Shown: positions 1-11,860 of the stretch, one piece after another | How the letters are laid out: each line of letters begins with the position of its first letter | Numbering within the stretch: position 1 is the first letter of the stretch | Assembly (NCBI RefSeq): GCF_029227915.1 | Contig: NC_079886.1 | Span: 25,584,501 to 25,648,500, forward strand | Length of the DNA: 64,000 bases | Direction of reading: 5' to 3' | Source of the DNA: Hydractinia symbiolongicarpus | Taxonomy: Eukaryota > Cnidaria > Hydrozoa > Anthoathecata > Hydractiniidae | The notes under the pieces: generated by a model | Databases searched by the model: none | What the model was told of the DNA's origin: nothing | The model's input: the letters and a program-made list of their open reading frames with translations, nothing else | Translations under genes and position numbers: made by a program

Positions 1-1865
1 AATCGTTTCACTGTTAAAAGCGATGCAACCTGGTAATATCAGAAAAATATCGCTAAATACATGTTGGTACGAAAATGTGACCCAACTGTTGTAACTCAAA
101 CGGGCTGATACCGTTAGAAAGTCAATGATATGTAGTTTTTGAAACTGTCTCCATTTCTTCACCGCCCGCTAACGGCTACGATAGCTCCCACAGTAAAAAA
201 TGACTTATTTATCTAAATTTTTAACTGAAACGCTACCACAGCGCCCAGTGTAATGGCTGAGTCCAGGCAATCATGACAAATTAAAAAGAATGTTATTTCT
301 TGGAGTCTACTTGTGTCATTTATCACAATTATATGCTCATATTGCAAAATCAGTTCAATTAAGTCCCACAATCAATCGTTTCACTGTTAAAAGCGATGCA
401 ACTTAGTAGTATCAGAACACTATCGCTAAATACATGTTGGTACCACTATGTGACGCAACCGTTGTAACTGAAACGGACTGATACCGTTTGAAAATCAATG
501 AAATGTAGTTTTTGAAACTGTCTCTATTTCTTCACCGCCCGCTAACGGCTACGATTGGTCGCACAGTAAAAAATGAATTATTTATCTAAATGTTTGAATA
601 AAGCGCTACAACAGCGCCCTGTGTAATGGCTGAGTTCGGGCAACCATGACATATTAAAAATAATGTTATTTCTTAGAGTTCACTTGTGTCATTTATCACA
701 TTTATTAGCTCATATTGCAAAATCAATTCAATTAAGTCTCACAGTCGATCGTTTTACTGTTAAAAGCGATGCAACTTAGTAGTATCAAAACACTATCGCT
801 AAATACATGTTGGTTCCAATATCTGACGCAACCGTTGTAACTGAAACGGACTGATACCGTTTGAAGATCAATGAAATGTAGTTTTTGAAACTGTCTCTAT
901 TTCTTCACCGCCCGCTAACGGCTACGATTGGTCCCACAGTAAAAAATGACTTATTTATTTAAATGTTTAAATAAATCGCTACCACAGCGCCCAGTGTAAT
1001 GGTTGAGTTCGGGCAATCATGACAAATTAAGAAGAATGTTATTTCTTAGAGTCCACTAGTGTCATTTATCACATTTATAAGCTCATATTGCAAAATCAAT
1101 TCAATTAACTCTCACAGTCGATCGTTTCACTGTTAAAAGCGATGCAACTTAGTAGTATCAAAACACTATCGCTAAATACATGTTGGTACAAATATGTGAC
1201 GCAACCGTTGCAACTCAAACGGACTGACACCGTTAGAGAGGAAATGAAATGTTGTTTTTGAAACTGTCTCTATTTCTTTAGCGCGCGCTAACAGCTAGGA
1301 TTGATCCCACAGTAAAAAATGACTCATTTACCTAAATTTGTAAATAAATCGCTAACACAGCGCCCAGTGTAATCGCTAAGTTTCGGCAATCATGCCAAAT
1401 TAAGAAGAATTTTATTTCTTGGAGTCCAGTTGTCTCATTTATCACAATTATAAGGTCAAAGTCCAAAATCAGTTGAATAAAGTCCCACAGTGAATCGTTT
1501 CACTGTTAAAAGCGATGCAACCTAATAATATTAGAAAATTATCGCTAAATAAAAGTTGGTACGAATATGTGACGCAACCGTTGTAACTGAACCGGACTGA
1601 TACCGTTAGAAAGTCAATGATATGTAGTTTTTGAAACTTTCTCCATTTCTTCACCGCCCGCTAACGGCTACGATTGGTCCGACAGTAAAAAATGATTCAA
1701 TTAGCTATTTTTTTAAATAAAGCGCTACCACAGCGCTCAGTGTAATGGCTGAGTTCTGGCAATCGCGTCAAGTTAAGAAGAATGCTATTTCTTGGAGTCC
1801 AATTGTGTCATTTATCACATTTATAAGGTCACAGTTCAAAATCAGTTCACTTTATTCCCACAGTC
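1..1865. repeat. Satellite monomers 1-5, diverged end
   Basis: There are five 373 bp monomers starting at 1, 374, 747, 1120 and 1493. Monomers 2-4 share the subtype mark CTTAGTAGTATC near their 5' end and have rather different middle segments, such as CACCGCCCGCTAACGG where most of the array has CAGCGTGCGATAACGG. No clear higher-order periodicity is visible here. No gene or other element is seen. Confidence 0.9.
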
Positions 1866-2611
1866 AATCGTTTCACTGTTAAAAGCGATGCAACCTACTT
1901 GAATCAGAAAAATATCGCAAAATACATGTTGGTACAAATATGTGAACCAACTATTGCAACTCAAACGGACTGGCACCGTTAAAAAGGAAATGAAATGTAG
2001 TTTTTGAAACTGTTTCTATTTCTTCAGCGCGCGCTAACGGCTAGGCTTGGTCCCACAGTAAAAAATGACTCATTTATCTAAATTTGTAATTAAATTGCTA
2101 ACGGAGCGCCCAGTGTAATCGCTGAGTTTCGGCAATCATGCCAAATTAAGAAGAATTTTATTTCTTGGAGTCCAATTGTCTCATTTATCACAATTATAAG
2201 GTCAAACTCTAAAATCAGTTGAATTAAGTCCCACAGTCAATCGTTTCACTGTTAGACGCGATGGAACTTAGTAATATCCGAAAAATATCGCTAAATACAT
2301 GTTGGTACGAATATGTGACGCAACCGTTGTAACTGAAACGGACTGATGCCGTTAGAAATTCAATGATATGTAGTTTTTGAAACTGTCTCCATTTCTTCAC
2401 CGCCAGCTAACGGCTACGATTGCTCCCACATTAAAAAATGACTTATTTATCTAATTTTTTAACTAAAACGCTACCACAGCGCCCAGTGTAATGTCTGAGT
2501 TTGGGCAATCATGACAAATTAAAAAGAATGTTATTTCTTGGAGTCTACTTGTGTCATTTATCACATATATATGCTCATATTCCAAAATCAGTTCAATTAA
2601 GTCCCACAATC
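1866..2611. repeat. Displaced monomer pair, copy 1
   Basis: This is a two-monomer block (starts 1866 and 2239). It carries the marks CCTACTTGAATCAG, CAGCGCGCGCTAACGG and GGCTTGGTCCC in the first monomer and GCGATGGAACTTAG in the second. The block recurs almost unchanged at 4476-5221, 2610 bp downstream, while the monomers between are of other subtypes. This looks like a recent unequal exchange or block duplication. Confidence 0.85.
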
Positions 2612-4475
2612 AATCGTTTCACTGTTAAAAGCGATGCAACTTAGTAGTATCAGAACACTATCGCTAAATACATGTTGGTACCAATATGTGACGCAACCGT
2701 TGTATCTGAAACGGACTGATACCGTTTAAAAATCAATGAAATGTAGTTTTTAAAACTGTCTCTATTTCTTCACCGCCCACTAACGGCTAGGATTGGTCCT
2801 ACCGTAAAAAATGACTTATTTATCTAAGTTTTTAAATGACGCGCTACCACAGCGCCCAGTGTAATCGCTGAGTTCTAGCAATCATGTCAAATTTAGAATA
2901 ATGTTATTTCGTGGAGTCCAATTGTCTCAATTATCGCATTTATAAAGTAAAAGTCCAAAATGAGTTCAATTAAGTCCCACATTCAATCGTTTCACTGTTA
3001 AAAGCGATGCAATCTAGTAATATCAGAAAAATATCGCTAAATACATGTTAGCACCAATATATGACGCAACCGTTGTAACTGAAACGGACTGATACCGCTA
3101 GAAAGTCAATGAAATGTAGTTTTTGAAACTGTCTCAATTTCTTCAGCGTGCGATAACGGCTAGGATTGGTCCCACAGTAAAAAATGACTTATGTATCTAC
3201 ATTTTTAACTAAAACGCTACCACAGCGCCCAGTGTAATGGCTGAGTTTGGGCAATCATGACAAATTAAAAAGAATGTTATTTCTTGGAGTCTACTTTTGT
3301 CATTTATCACATATACATGCTCATTTTCCAAAATCAGTTCAATTAAGTCCCACAGTCAATCGTTTCACTGTTAAAAGCGATGCAACCTAGTAATATCAGA
3401 AAAATATCTCTAAATACATGTTAGCACGAATATGTGACGCAACCGCTGTAATTAAAACGGACTGATACCGTTAGAAATTCAATGATATGTAGTTTTTGAA
3501 ATTGTGTCTATTTTTTCAGCGTGCGATAACGGCTAGGATTGGTCCTACAGTAAAAAATGACATATATATCTACATTTTTAAATGAAGCGCTACCACAGCG
3601 CCCAGTTTAACCGCTGAGTTCCGACAATCATGCCAATTTAAGAAGAATGTTATTTCATGGAGTCCAATTGTCTCATTCATCATATTTGTAAGGTCACAGT
3701 CCAAAATCACTTCAATTAAGTCCCACAGTCAATCGTTTCACTGTTAAACGCGATGCAACCTAGTAATATCAGAAAAATATCGCTAATCACATGTTGGTAC
3801 GAAAATGTGACCCAACTGTTGTAACTGAAACGGGCTGACACCGTTAGAAAGACAATGAAATGTAGTTTTTGAGAATTTCTCAACTTCTTCGGCGTGCGAT
3901 AGTGGCTAGGATTGGTACCACAGTAAAAAATGACTTATATATGTACATTTTTAAATGAAGCGCTACCACAGCGCTCAGTGTAATCGCTGAGTTCCGTCAA
4001 TCATGCCAATTTAAGAAGAATGTTATTGCATGGAGTCCAATTGTTTCAATTATCACATTTAAAAAGTGAAAGTCCAAAATCAGTTCAAGTAAGTCCCAAA
4101 GTCAATCGTTTCACTGTTAAAAGCGATGCAACGTAGTAATATCAGAAAATTATCGCTAAATACATGTTGGTACAAATATGTGACGCAACCGTTGTAACAG
4201 AAACGGACTGATACCGTTAGAAAGTCAATGAAATGTAGTTTTTGAAACTGTCTCAATTTCTTCAGCGTGCGATAACGGCTAGGATTGGTCCCACAGTAAA
4301 AAATGATTATATATCTACATTTTTATATGACGCGCTACCACAGCGCCCAATGAAATGACTGAGTTCCGTCAATCATGCCAATTTAAGAAGAATGTTATTG
4401 CATGTAGTCCAATTGTCTCAATTATCACATTTATAAAGTTAAAGTCCAAAATCAGTTCAATTAAGTCCCACAGTC
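2612..4475. repeat. Satellite monomers between the displaced pair copies
   Basis: There are five monomers (starts 2612, 2985, 3358, 3731 and 4104; lengths 372-373 bp) of mixed subtype. The later ones show the CAGCGTGCGATAACGG form typical of the rest of the array. The monomer at 2612 carries the CTTAGTAGTATC mark seen at 374-1120. Nothing else is visible in this stretch. Confidence 0.9.
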
Positions 4476-5221
4476 AATCGTTTCACTGTTAGAAACGATG
4501 CAACCTACTTGAATCAGAAAAATATCGCAAAATACATGTTGGTACAAATATGTGAAACAACCATTGCAACTCAAACGGACTGGCACCGTTAAAAAGGAAA
4601 TGAAATGTAGTTTTTGAAACTGTTTCTATTTCTTCAGCGCGCGCTAACGGCTAGGCTTGGTCCCACAGTAAAAAATGACTCATTTATCTAAATTTGTAAT
4701 TAAATTGCTAACGGAGCGCCCAGTGTAATCGCTGAGTTTCGGCAATCATGCCAAATTAAGAAGAATTTTATTTCTTGGAGTCCAATTGTCTCATTTATCA
4801 CAATTATAAGGTAAAACTCTAAAATCAGTTGAATTAAGTCCCACAGTCAATCGTTTCACTGTTAAACGCGATGGAACTTAGTAATATCCGAAAAATATCG
4901 CTAAATACATGTTGGTACGAATATGTGACGCAACCGTTGTAACTGAAACGGACTGATGCCGTTAGAAATTCAATGATATGTAGTTTTTGAAACTGTCTCC
5001 ATTTCTTCACCGCCAGCTAACGGCTACGATTGCTCCCACATTAAAAAATGACTTATTTATCTAATTTTTTAACTAAAACGCTACCACAGCGCCCAGTGTA
5101 ATGTCTGAGTTTGGGCAATCATGACAAATTAAAAAGAATGTTATTTCTTGGAGTCTACTTGTGTCATTTATCACATATATATGCTCATATTCCAAAATCA
5201 GTTCAATTAAGTCCCACAATC
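4476..5221. repeat. Displaced monomer pair, copy 2
   Basis: This is the second copy of the 746 bp block at 1866-2611, with starts at 4476 and 4849. It shares all the diagnostic variants of copy 1, including the first-monomer GGCTTGG mark (2041 versus 4651). Its right end coincides with an abrupt break in monomer phase at 5222-5226, which marks the likely duplication or exchange junction. Confidence 0.85.
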
Positions 5222-5274
5222 AATCACATTTATAAAGTTAATGTCCAAAATTAGTTCAAGTATGTCCCACAGTC
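5222..5274. repeat. Truncated 53 bp monomer fragment
   Basis: The expected monomer start AATC at 5222 is followed directly by ACATTTATAAAG, which belongs near the 3' end of a monomer. The next full monomer starts at 5275. About 320 bp of a monomer is therefore missing. The joined segments share the bases ATCA/ATC around the junction (AATC from the start, ATCACATTT from the end), consistent with microhomology-mediated joining or unequal exchange out of register. Confidence 0.85.
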
Positions 5275-6010
5275 AATCGTTTCACTGTTAAAAGCGATGC
5301 AACCTAGTAATATCAGAAAAATATCGCTAAATACATGTTGGTACGAAAATGTGACCCAAGCGTTGTAACTGAAACGGACTGATACCGTTAGAAAGTCAAT
5401 GAAATATAGTTTTTGAAAATGTCTCAACTTCTTCGGCGAGCGATAGCGGCTAGGATTGGTCCCACAGTAAAAAATGACTTATATATCTACATTTTTAAAT
5501 TAAGCGCTACCACAGCGCCCTGTTTAACCGCTGAGTTCTGACAATCGTGCCAATTTAAGAAGAATGTTATTTCATGGAGTCCAATTGTCTCATTCATCAC
5601 ATTTGTAAGGTCACAGTCCAAAGTTACTTCAAATAAGTCCCACAGTCAATCGTTTCACTGTTAAAAGCGATGCAACGTAGTAATATCAGAAAAATATCGC
5701 TAAACACATGTTGGTACAAATATGTGACGCAACCGTTGTAACAGAAACGGACTGATACCGTTAGAAAATCAATGAAATTTAGTTTTTGAAACTGTCTCAA
5801 TTTCTTCAGCGTGCAATAACGGCTAGGATTGGTCCCACAGTAAAAAATGACTTATATATCTACATTTTCAAATGACGTGCTACCACAGCGCCCAGTGAAA
5901 TCACTGAGTTCCGTCAATCATGCCAGTTTAAGAAGAATGTTATTGCATGTAGTCCAATTGTCTCAACTATCACATTTATAAAGTTAAAGTCCAAAATTTG
6001 TTTAAGTATG

Positions 6011-6205
6011 TCCCACAGTCAACCGTTTCACTGTTAAAAGCGATGCAACCTAGTAATATCAGAAAAATATCGCTAAATACATGTTGGCACGAATATGTGA
6101 CGCAACAGTTGTAACTGAAACGGACTGATACCGTTAGAAAGTCAATGAAATGTAGTTTTTGAAACTGTCTCAATTTCTTCAGCGTGCGATAACGGCTAGG
6201 ATTGG
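6011..6205. repeat. Half-unit A of the monomer (representative copy)
   Basis: This is the longer half (195 bp) of a proposed ancestral dimer, shown on one typical monomer. It begins with TCCCACAGT and contains, in order, ATATC, TGACGC, TGTAACTGA, TTAGAAAG, AATG, ATGTAGT and TGTCTCAATT (at 6166). The same motifs, some slightly altered, recur in the same order in the adjacent half-unit at 6206-6383. Overall identity between the halves is low and large gaps are needed near the 5' end, so the relationship is a hypothesis from visual alignment. The length is close to a nucleosome repeat. Confidence 0.5.
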
Positions 6206-6383
6206 TCCCACAGTAAAAAATGACTTATATATCTACATTTTCAAATGACGCGCTACCACAGCGCCCAGAGAAATCACTGAGTTCCGTCAATCATGCCAAT
6301 TTAAGAAGAATGTTATTGCATGTAGTCCAATTGTCTCAATTATCACATTTATAAAGTTAATGTCCAAAATTAGTTCAAGTATG
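6206..6383. repeat. Half-unit B of the monomer (representative copy)
   Basis: This is the shorter half (178 bp) of the proposed ancestral dimer. It starts with the same TCCCACAGT and continues with ATATC, TGACGC (TGAAGC in most monomers), a CTGA box (usually TGTAATCGCTGA), TTAAGAAG, AATG, ATGTAGT (ATGGAGT in most monomers) and TGTCTCAATT at 6332. From the CTGA box to TGTCTCAATT the spacing is 55 bp here and 51 bp in half A. The next TCCCACAGT, at 6384, opens the following monomer's half A. Confidence 0.5.
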
Positions 6384-6766
6384 TCCCACAGTCAATCGTT
6401 TCACTGTTAAAAGCGATGCAACCTAGTAATATCAGAAAAATATCGCTAAATACATGTTGGTACGAAAATGTGACCCAAGCGTTGTAACTGAAACGGACTG
6501 ATACCGTTAGAAAGTCAATGAAATATAGTTTTTGAAAATGTCTCAACTTTTTCGGCGAGCGATAGCGGCTAGGATTGGTCCCACAGTAAAAAATGACTTA
6601 TATATCTACATTTTTAAATTAAGCGCTACCACAGCGCCCAGAGAAATCACTGAGTTCCGTCAATCATGCCAATTTAAGAAGAATGTTATTGCATGTAGTC
6701 CAATTGTCTCAATTATCACATTTATAAAGTTAATGTCCAAAATTAGTTCAAGTATGTCCCACAGTC

Positions 6767-7390
6767 AATCGTTTCACTGTTAAAAGCGATGCAACCTAGT
6801 AATATCAGAAAAATATCGCTAAACACATGCTGGTACGAATCTGTGACGCAACCGTTGTAGCAGAAACGGACTGATACCGTTAGAAAGTCAATGAAACTTA
6901 GTTTTTGAAACTGTCTCAATTTCTTCAGCGTGCGATAACGGCTAGGATTGTTCCCACAGTAAAAAATGACTTATATATCTAAATTTTTAAATGAAGCGCT
7001 ACCACAGCGCCCAGTGTAATCGCTGAGTTCCGTCAATTATGCCAATTTAAGAAGAATGTTATTGCATCGCTAAATACATGTTGGCACGAATATGTGACGC
7101 AACAGTTGTAACTGAAACGGACTGATACCGTTAGAAAGTCAATGAAATGTAGTTTTTGAAACTGTCTCAATTTCTTCAGCGTGCGATAACGGCTAGGATT
7201 GGTCCCACAGTAAAAAATGACTTATATATCTACATTTTCAAATGACGCGCTACCACAGCGCCCAGAGAAATCACTGAGTTCCGTCAATCATGCCAATTTA
7301 AGAAGAATGTTATTGCATGTAGTCCAATTGTCTCAATTATCACATTTATAAAGTTAATGTCCAAAATTAGTTCAAGTATGTCCCACAGTC
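6767..7390. repeat. Fused monomer pair with 122 bp deletion
   Basis: The distance between anchors at 6767 and 7391 is 624 bp, two monomers minus 122 bp. At about 7065 the monomer 3' segment GTTATTGCAT joins directly to CGCTAAATACATG of the next monomer, removing the rest of the first monomer and the anchor of the second. After the junction, the sequence from 7068 matches 6071 onward at an offset of 997 bp. The monomer at 7391 in turn resembles the one at 6767, with the same rare ACACATGCTGG mark. Confidence 0.85.
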
Positions 7391-9995
7391 AATCGTTTCA
7401 CTGTTAAAAGCGATGCAACCTAGTAATATCAGAAAAATATCGCTAAACACATGCTGGTACGAATCTGTGACGCAACCGTTGTAGCAGAAACGGACTGATA
7501 CCGTTAGAAAGTCAATGAAACTTAGTTTTTGAAACTGTCTCAATTTCTTCAGCGTGCGATAACGGCTAGGATTGGTCGCACAGTAAAAAATGGCTAATAT
7601 ATCTACATTTTTAAATGAAGCGCTACCACAGCGCCCAGTGTAATCGCTGAGTACCGGCAATCATGCCAATTTAAGAAGAATGTTATTTCATGGAGTCCCA
7701 TTGTCTAATTCATCACATTTGTCAAGTCACAGTCCAAAATCAGTTCAATTAAGTCCCACAATCAATTGTTTCACTGGTAAAAGCGATGCAACCTAGTAAT
7801 ATCAGAAAAATATCGCTAAATACATGTTGGCACGAAAATGTGACCCAACTGTTGTAACTCAAACGGACTGACACCGTTAGAAAGTCAATGAAATGTAGTT
7901 TTTGAAAATGTCTCAATTTGTTCGGCGTGCGATAGAGGCAAGGATTGGTACCACAGTAATAAATGACTTATATGTCTACATTTTTAAATGAAGCGCTCCA
8001 ACAGCGCCCAGTGTAATAGCTGAGTTCCGTCAATCATGCCAATTTAAGAAGAATGTTATTGCGTGGAGTCCAATTGTTTCAATTATCAAATTTAAAAAGT
8101 TAAAGTCCAAAATCAGTTCAAGTAAGTCCCACAGTCAATCGTTTCACTGTTAAAAGCGATGCAACGTAGTAATATCAGAAAAATATCGCTAAATACATGT
8201 TGGCACGAATATGTGACGCAACCATTGTAACTGAAATGGACTGATACCGTTAGAAAGTCAATGAAATGTAGTTTTTGAAACTGTCTCTATTTCTTCAGCG
8301 TGCGATAACGGCTAGGATTGGTCCTACAGTAAAAAATGACTTATTTATCTGCATTTTTATATGAAGCGCTGCCACAGAGCCCGGTGTAATCGCTGAGTTC
8401 TAGCAATCATGTCAAATTCAGAACATTGTTATTTCTTGGAGTCCAACTGTCTCAATTTTCACACTTATAAAGTTAAAGTCCAAAATCAGTTCAATTAAGT
8501 CCCACAGTCAATCGTTTCACTGTTAAAAGCGATGCAACCTAGTAATATCAGAAAAATATTGCTAAACACATGTTGGTACGAATATGTGACGCAACAGTTG
8601 TAACAGAAACTGACTGATACCGTTAGAAAGGCAATGAAATGTAGTTTTTGAAACTGTCTCAATTTCTTCGGTGTGCGATAGCGGCTGGGATTGGTCCCAC
8701 AGTAAAAAATGACTTATATATCTACATTTTTAAATGAAGCGCTACCACAGCGCCCAGTTTTACCGCTGAGTTCCGGCGATCATGCCAATTTAAGAAGAAT
8801 AATATTTCATGGAGTCCAATTGTCTCATTCATCACATTTGTAATATCACAGTCCAAAATCAGTTCAATTAAGTCCCACAGTCAATCGTTTCACTGTTAAA
8901 ATCGATGCAACCTAGTAATATCAGAAAAATATCGCTAAATACATGTTGGTACGAAAATTTGACCCAACTGTTGTAACTCAAACGGGCTCACACCGTTAGA
9001 AAGTCAATGGAATGTAGTTTTTGAAACTGTCTCAATTTCTTCAGCGTGAGATAACGCCTAGGATTGGACCCACAGTAAAAAGTGACTTATTTATCTACAT
9101 TATTAAATGAAGAGATACCACAGCGCCCAGTGTAATCGCTAAGTTCCGTCAATCATGCCAATTTAAGAAGAATGTTATTGCATGGAGTCCAATTGTTTCA
9201 ATTATCACATTTATAAAGTTAAAGTCCAAAATTAGTTCAAGTATGTCCCACAGTGAATCGTTTCACTGTTAAAAGCGATGCAACCTAGTAATATCAGAAA
9301 AATATCGCTAAATACATGTTGGTACGAATATGTGACGCAACCGTTGTAACTGAAACGGACTGACACCGTTAGAAAGTCAATAAAATGGAGTTTTTGAAAC
9401 TGTCTCTATTTCTTCAGCGTGCGATAACGGCTAGGATTGGTCCTACAGTAAAAAATGACTTATTTATCTGCATTTTTTAATGAAGCGCTACCACAGCGCC
9501 CAGTGTAATCGCTGAGTTCTACCAATCATTTCAAATTCAGAACATTGTTATTTCTTGGAGTCCAATTGTCTCAATTATCACACTTATAAAGTTAAAGTCC
9601 AAAATCATTTCAATTAAGTCCCACAGTCAATCGTTTCACTGTTAAAAGCGATGCAATCTAGTAATACCAGAAAAATATCGCTAAATACATGGTGGTACGG
9701 ACGCAACCGTTGTAACTGAAACGGACTCATACCGTTAGAAAGTCAATGAAATGTAGTTTTTGAAACTGTCTGTATTTTTTCAACGTGCAATAACGGCTAG
9801 GATTGGTACCACAGTAAATAAATGACTTATTAATTTAAATTTTTAAATAAGGCGCTACCACAGCGTCCAGTGTAATCGGTGAATTCCAACAATCATTTCA
9901 AATTCAGAACATTGTTATTTCTTGGAATCCAATTGTCTCAATTATCACACTTATAAAGTTAAAGTCCAAAATCAGTTCAATTAAGTCCCACAGTC
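7391..9995. repeat. Satellite monomers, mixed subtypes
   Basis: There are seven monomers (starts 7391, 7764, 8137, 8510, 8883, 9256 and 9629). The last is 367 bp because of the 7 bp deletion described separately. Subtypes alternate between a GAAAATGTGACCCAACTG form and a GAATATGTGACGCAACCG form, without a clear repeat unit. No gene is seen. Confidence 0.9.
9691..9708. other. 7 bp deletion monomer mark (five copies in window)
   Basis: The usual GTTGGTACGAATATGTGACGC reads GGTGGTACGGACGC here: AATATGT is missing. The same change occurs in the monomers starting at 11861, 13719, 33479 and 37172, giving lengths of 366 bp (367 at 9629, which has one extra A elsewhere). The mark links the 9-14 kb part of the array to the ten-monomer units at 32-39 kb. 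Confidence 0.85.
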
Positions 9996-11860
9996 AATCG
10001 TTTCACTGTTAAAAGCGATGCAACCTAGTAATATCAGAAAAATATCGCTAAAAACATGTTGGTACGAAAATGTGACCCAAGCGTTGTAACTGAAACGGAC
10101 TGATACCGTTAGAAAGTCAATGAAATTTAGTTTTTTAAAATGTCTCAATTTCTTCGGCGAGCGATAGCGGCTAGGATTGGTCCCACAGTAAAAAATAAAT
10201 TATATATCTACATTTTCAAATGAAGCGCTACCACAGCGCCCAGTGTAATCGCTGAGTTCCGGCAATCATGCCAATTTAAGAAGAATGTTATTTCATGGAG
10301 TACAATTTTCTCATTCATCACATTTGTAAGGTCACAGTCCAAAATCACTTCAATTAAGTCCGACAGTCAATCGTTTCACTGTTAAAAGCGATGCAACCTA
10401 GTAATATCAGAAAAATATCGCTAAATACATGTTGGTACGAAAATGTGACCCAACTGTTGTAACTCAAAAGGACTGACACCGTTAGAAAGTCAATGAAATG
10501 TAGTTTTTGAAAATGTCTCAACTTGTTCGGCATGCGATAGCGGCCAGGATTGGTACCACAGTAATAAATGACTTATATGTCTACATTTTTAAATGAAGCG
10601 CTACAACAGCGCCCAGTGTAACTGCTGAGTTCCGTCAATCATGCCAATTTAAGAAGAATGTTTTTGCATGGAGTCCAATTGTTTCAATAATCAAATTTAA
10701 AAAGTTAAAGTCCAAAATCAGTTCAAGTAAGTCCCACAGTCAATCGTTTCACTGTTAAAAGCGATGCAACGTAGTAATATCAGAAAAACATCGCTAAATA
10801 CATGTTGGTACGAATATGTGACGCAACCGTTGTAGCTGAAACGGACTCATACCGTTAGAAAGTCAATGAAATGTAGTTTTTGAAACTGTCTGTTTTTCTT
10901 CAGCGTGCGATAACGGCTAGGATTGGTCTCACAGTAAAAAATGACTTATTAATTTAAATTTTTAAATAAGGCGCTACCACAGCGTCCAGTGTAATCGGTG
11001 AATTCCAACAATCATGTCAAATTAAAAAGAATGTTATTTCTAGGAGTCCAAATGTGTCATTTATTACTTTTATAAGTTCAGATTCCAAAATCAGTTCAAT
11101 TAAGTCCCACAGTCAATCGTTTCACTGTTAAAAGCGATGCAACCTAGTAAAATTAGAAAAATATCGCTAAACACATGTTGGTACGAATATCTGACGCAAC
11201 CGTTGTAACACAAACGGACTGATACCGTTAGAAAGGCAATGAAATGTAAGTTTTGAAACTGTCTCAATTTCTTTGGCGTGCGATAGCGGCTGGGATTAGT
11301 CCCACAGTAAAAAATGACTTATATATCTACATTTTTAAATGAAGCGCTACCACAGCGCCCAGTTTTACCGCTGAGATCCGGCAATCATGCCAATTTAAGA
11401 AGAATAATATTTCATGGAGTCCAATTGTCTTATTCAACACATTTGTAATATCACAGTCCAAAATCAGTTCAAGTAAGTCCCACAGTCAATCGTTTCACTG
11501 TTAAAAGCGATGCAACGTAGTAATATCAGAAAAACATCGCTAAATACATGTTGGTACGAATATGTGACGCAACCGTTCTAACTGAAACGGACTGACACCG
11601 TTAGAAAGTCAATAAAATGGAGTTTTTGAAACTGTCTCTATTTCTTCAGCGTGCGATAACGGCTAGGATTGGTCCTACAGTAAAAAAGGACTTATTTATC
11701 TGCATTTTTATATGAAGCGCTGCCACAGCGCCCAGTGTAATCGCTGAGTTCTAGCAATCATGTCAAATTCAGAACATTGTTATTTCTTGGAGTCCAATAG
11801 TCTCATTAATCACACTTATAAAGTTAAAGTCCAAAATCAGTTCAATTAAGTCCCACAGTC
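9996..11860. repeat. Satellite monomers, source-like subtypes for later blocks
   Basis: There are five 373 bp monomers (9996, 10369, 10742, 11115 and 11488). The monomer at 9996 (AAATTTAGTTTTTTAAAATG, CGGCGAGCG) and the one at 10369 (CTTGTTCGGCATGCG, GGTACCACAGTAATAAATG) closely resemble monomers near 29-31 kb. The one at 11488 carries GAAAGTCAATAAAATGGAG, seen again near 13.4, 31.3 and 41.3 kb. Confidence 0.85.

Larger units (their letters stand above)
5275..6766. repeat. Four 373 bp monomers
   Basis: Starts are at 5275, 5648, 6021 and 6394. The monomers at 5275 and 6394 share rare marks (GAAATATAGTTTTTG and CGGCGAGCGATAGCGG), giving a local 1119 bp, three-monomer spacing. No other feature is seen. 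Confidence 0.9.

Noticed and set aside
6210-6240. TATA-like TATATATCTAC as a promoter
   Set aside because: It is an AT-rich part of the monomer that varies between TATATATCTAC, TTATTTATCTGC and TTAATTTAAAT. With no associated gene or conserved start site it cannot be called a promoter.
6532-6783. 83-codon plus-strand open frame
   Set aside because: It lies entirely inside two adjoining monomers and depends on subtype-specific bases. No homology or codon bias is apparent.
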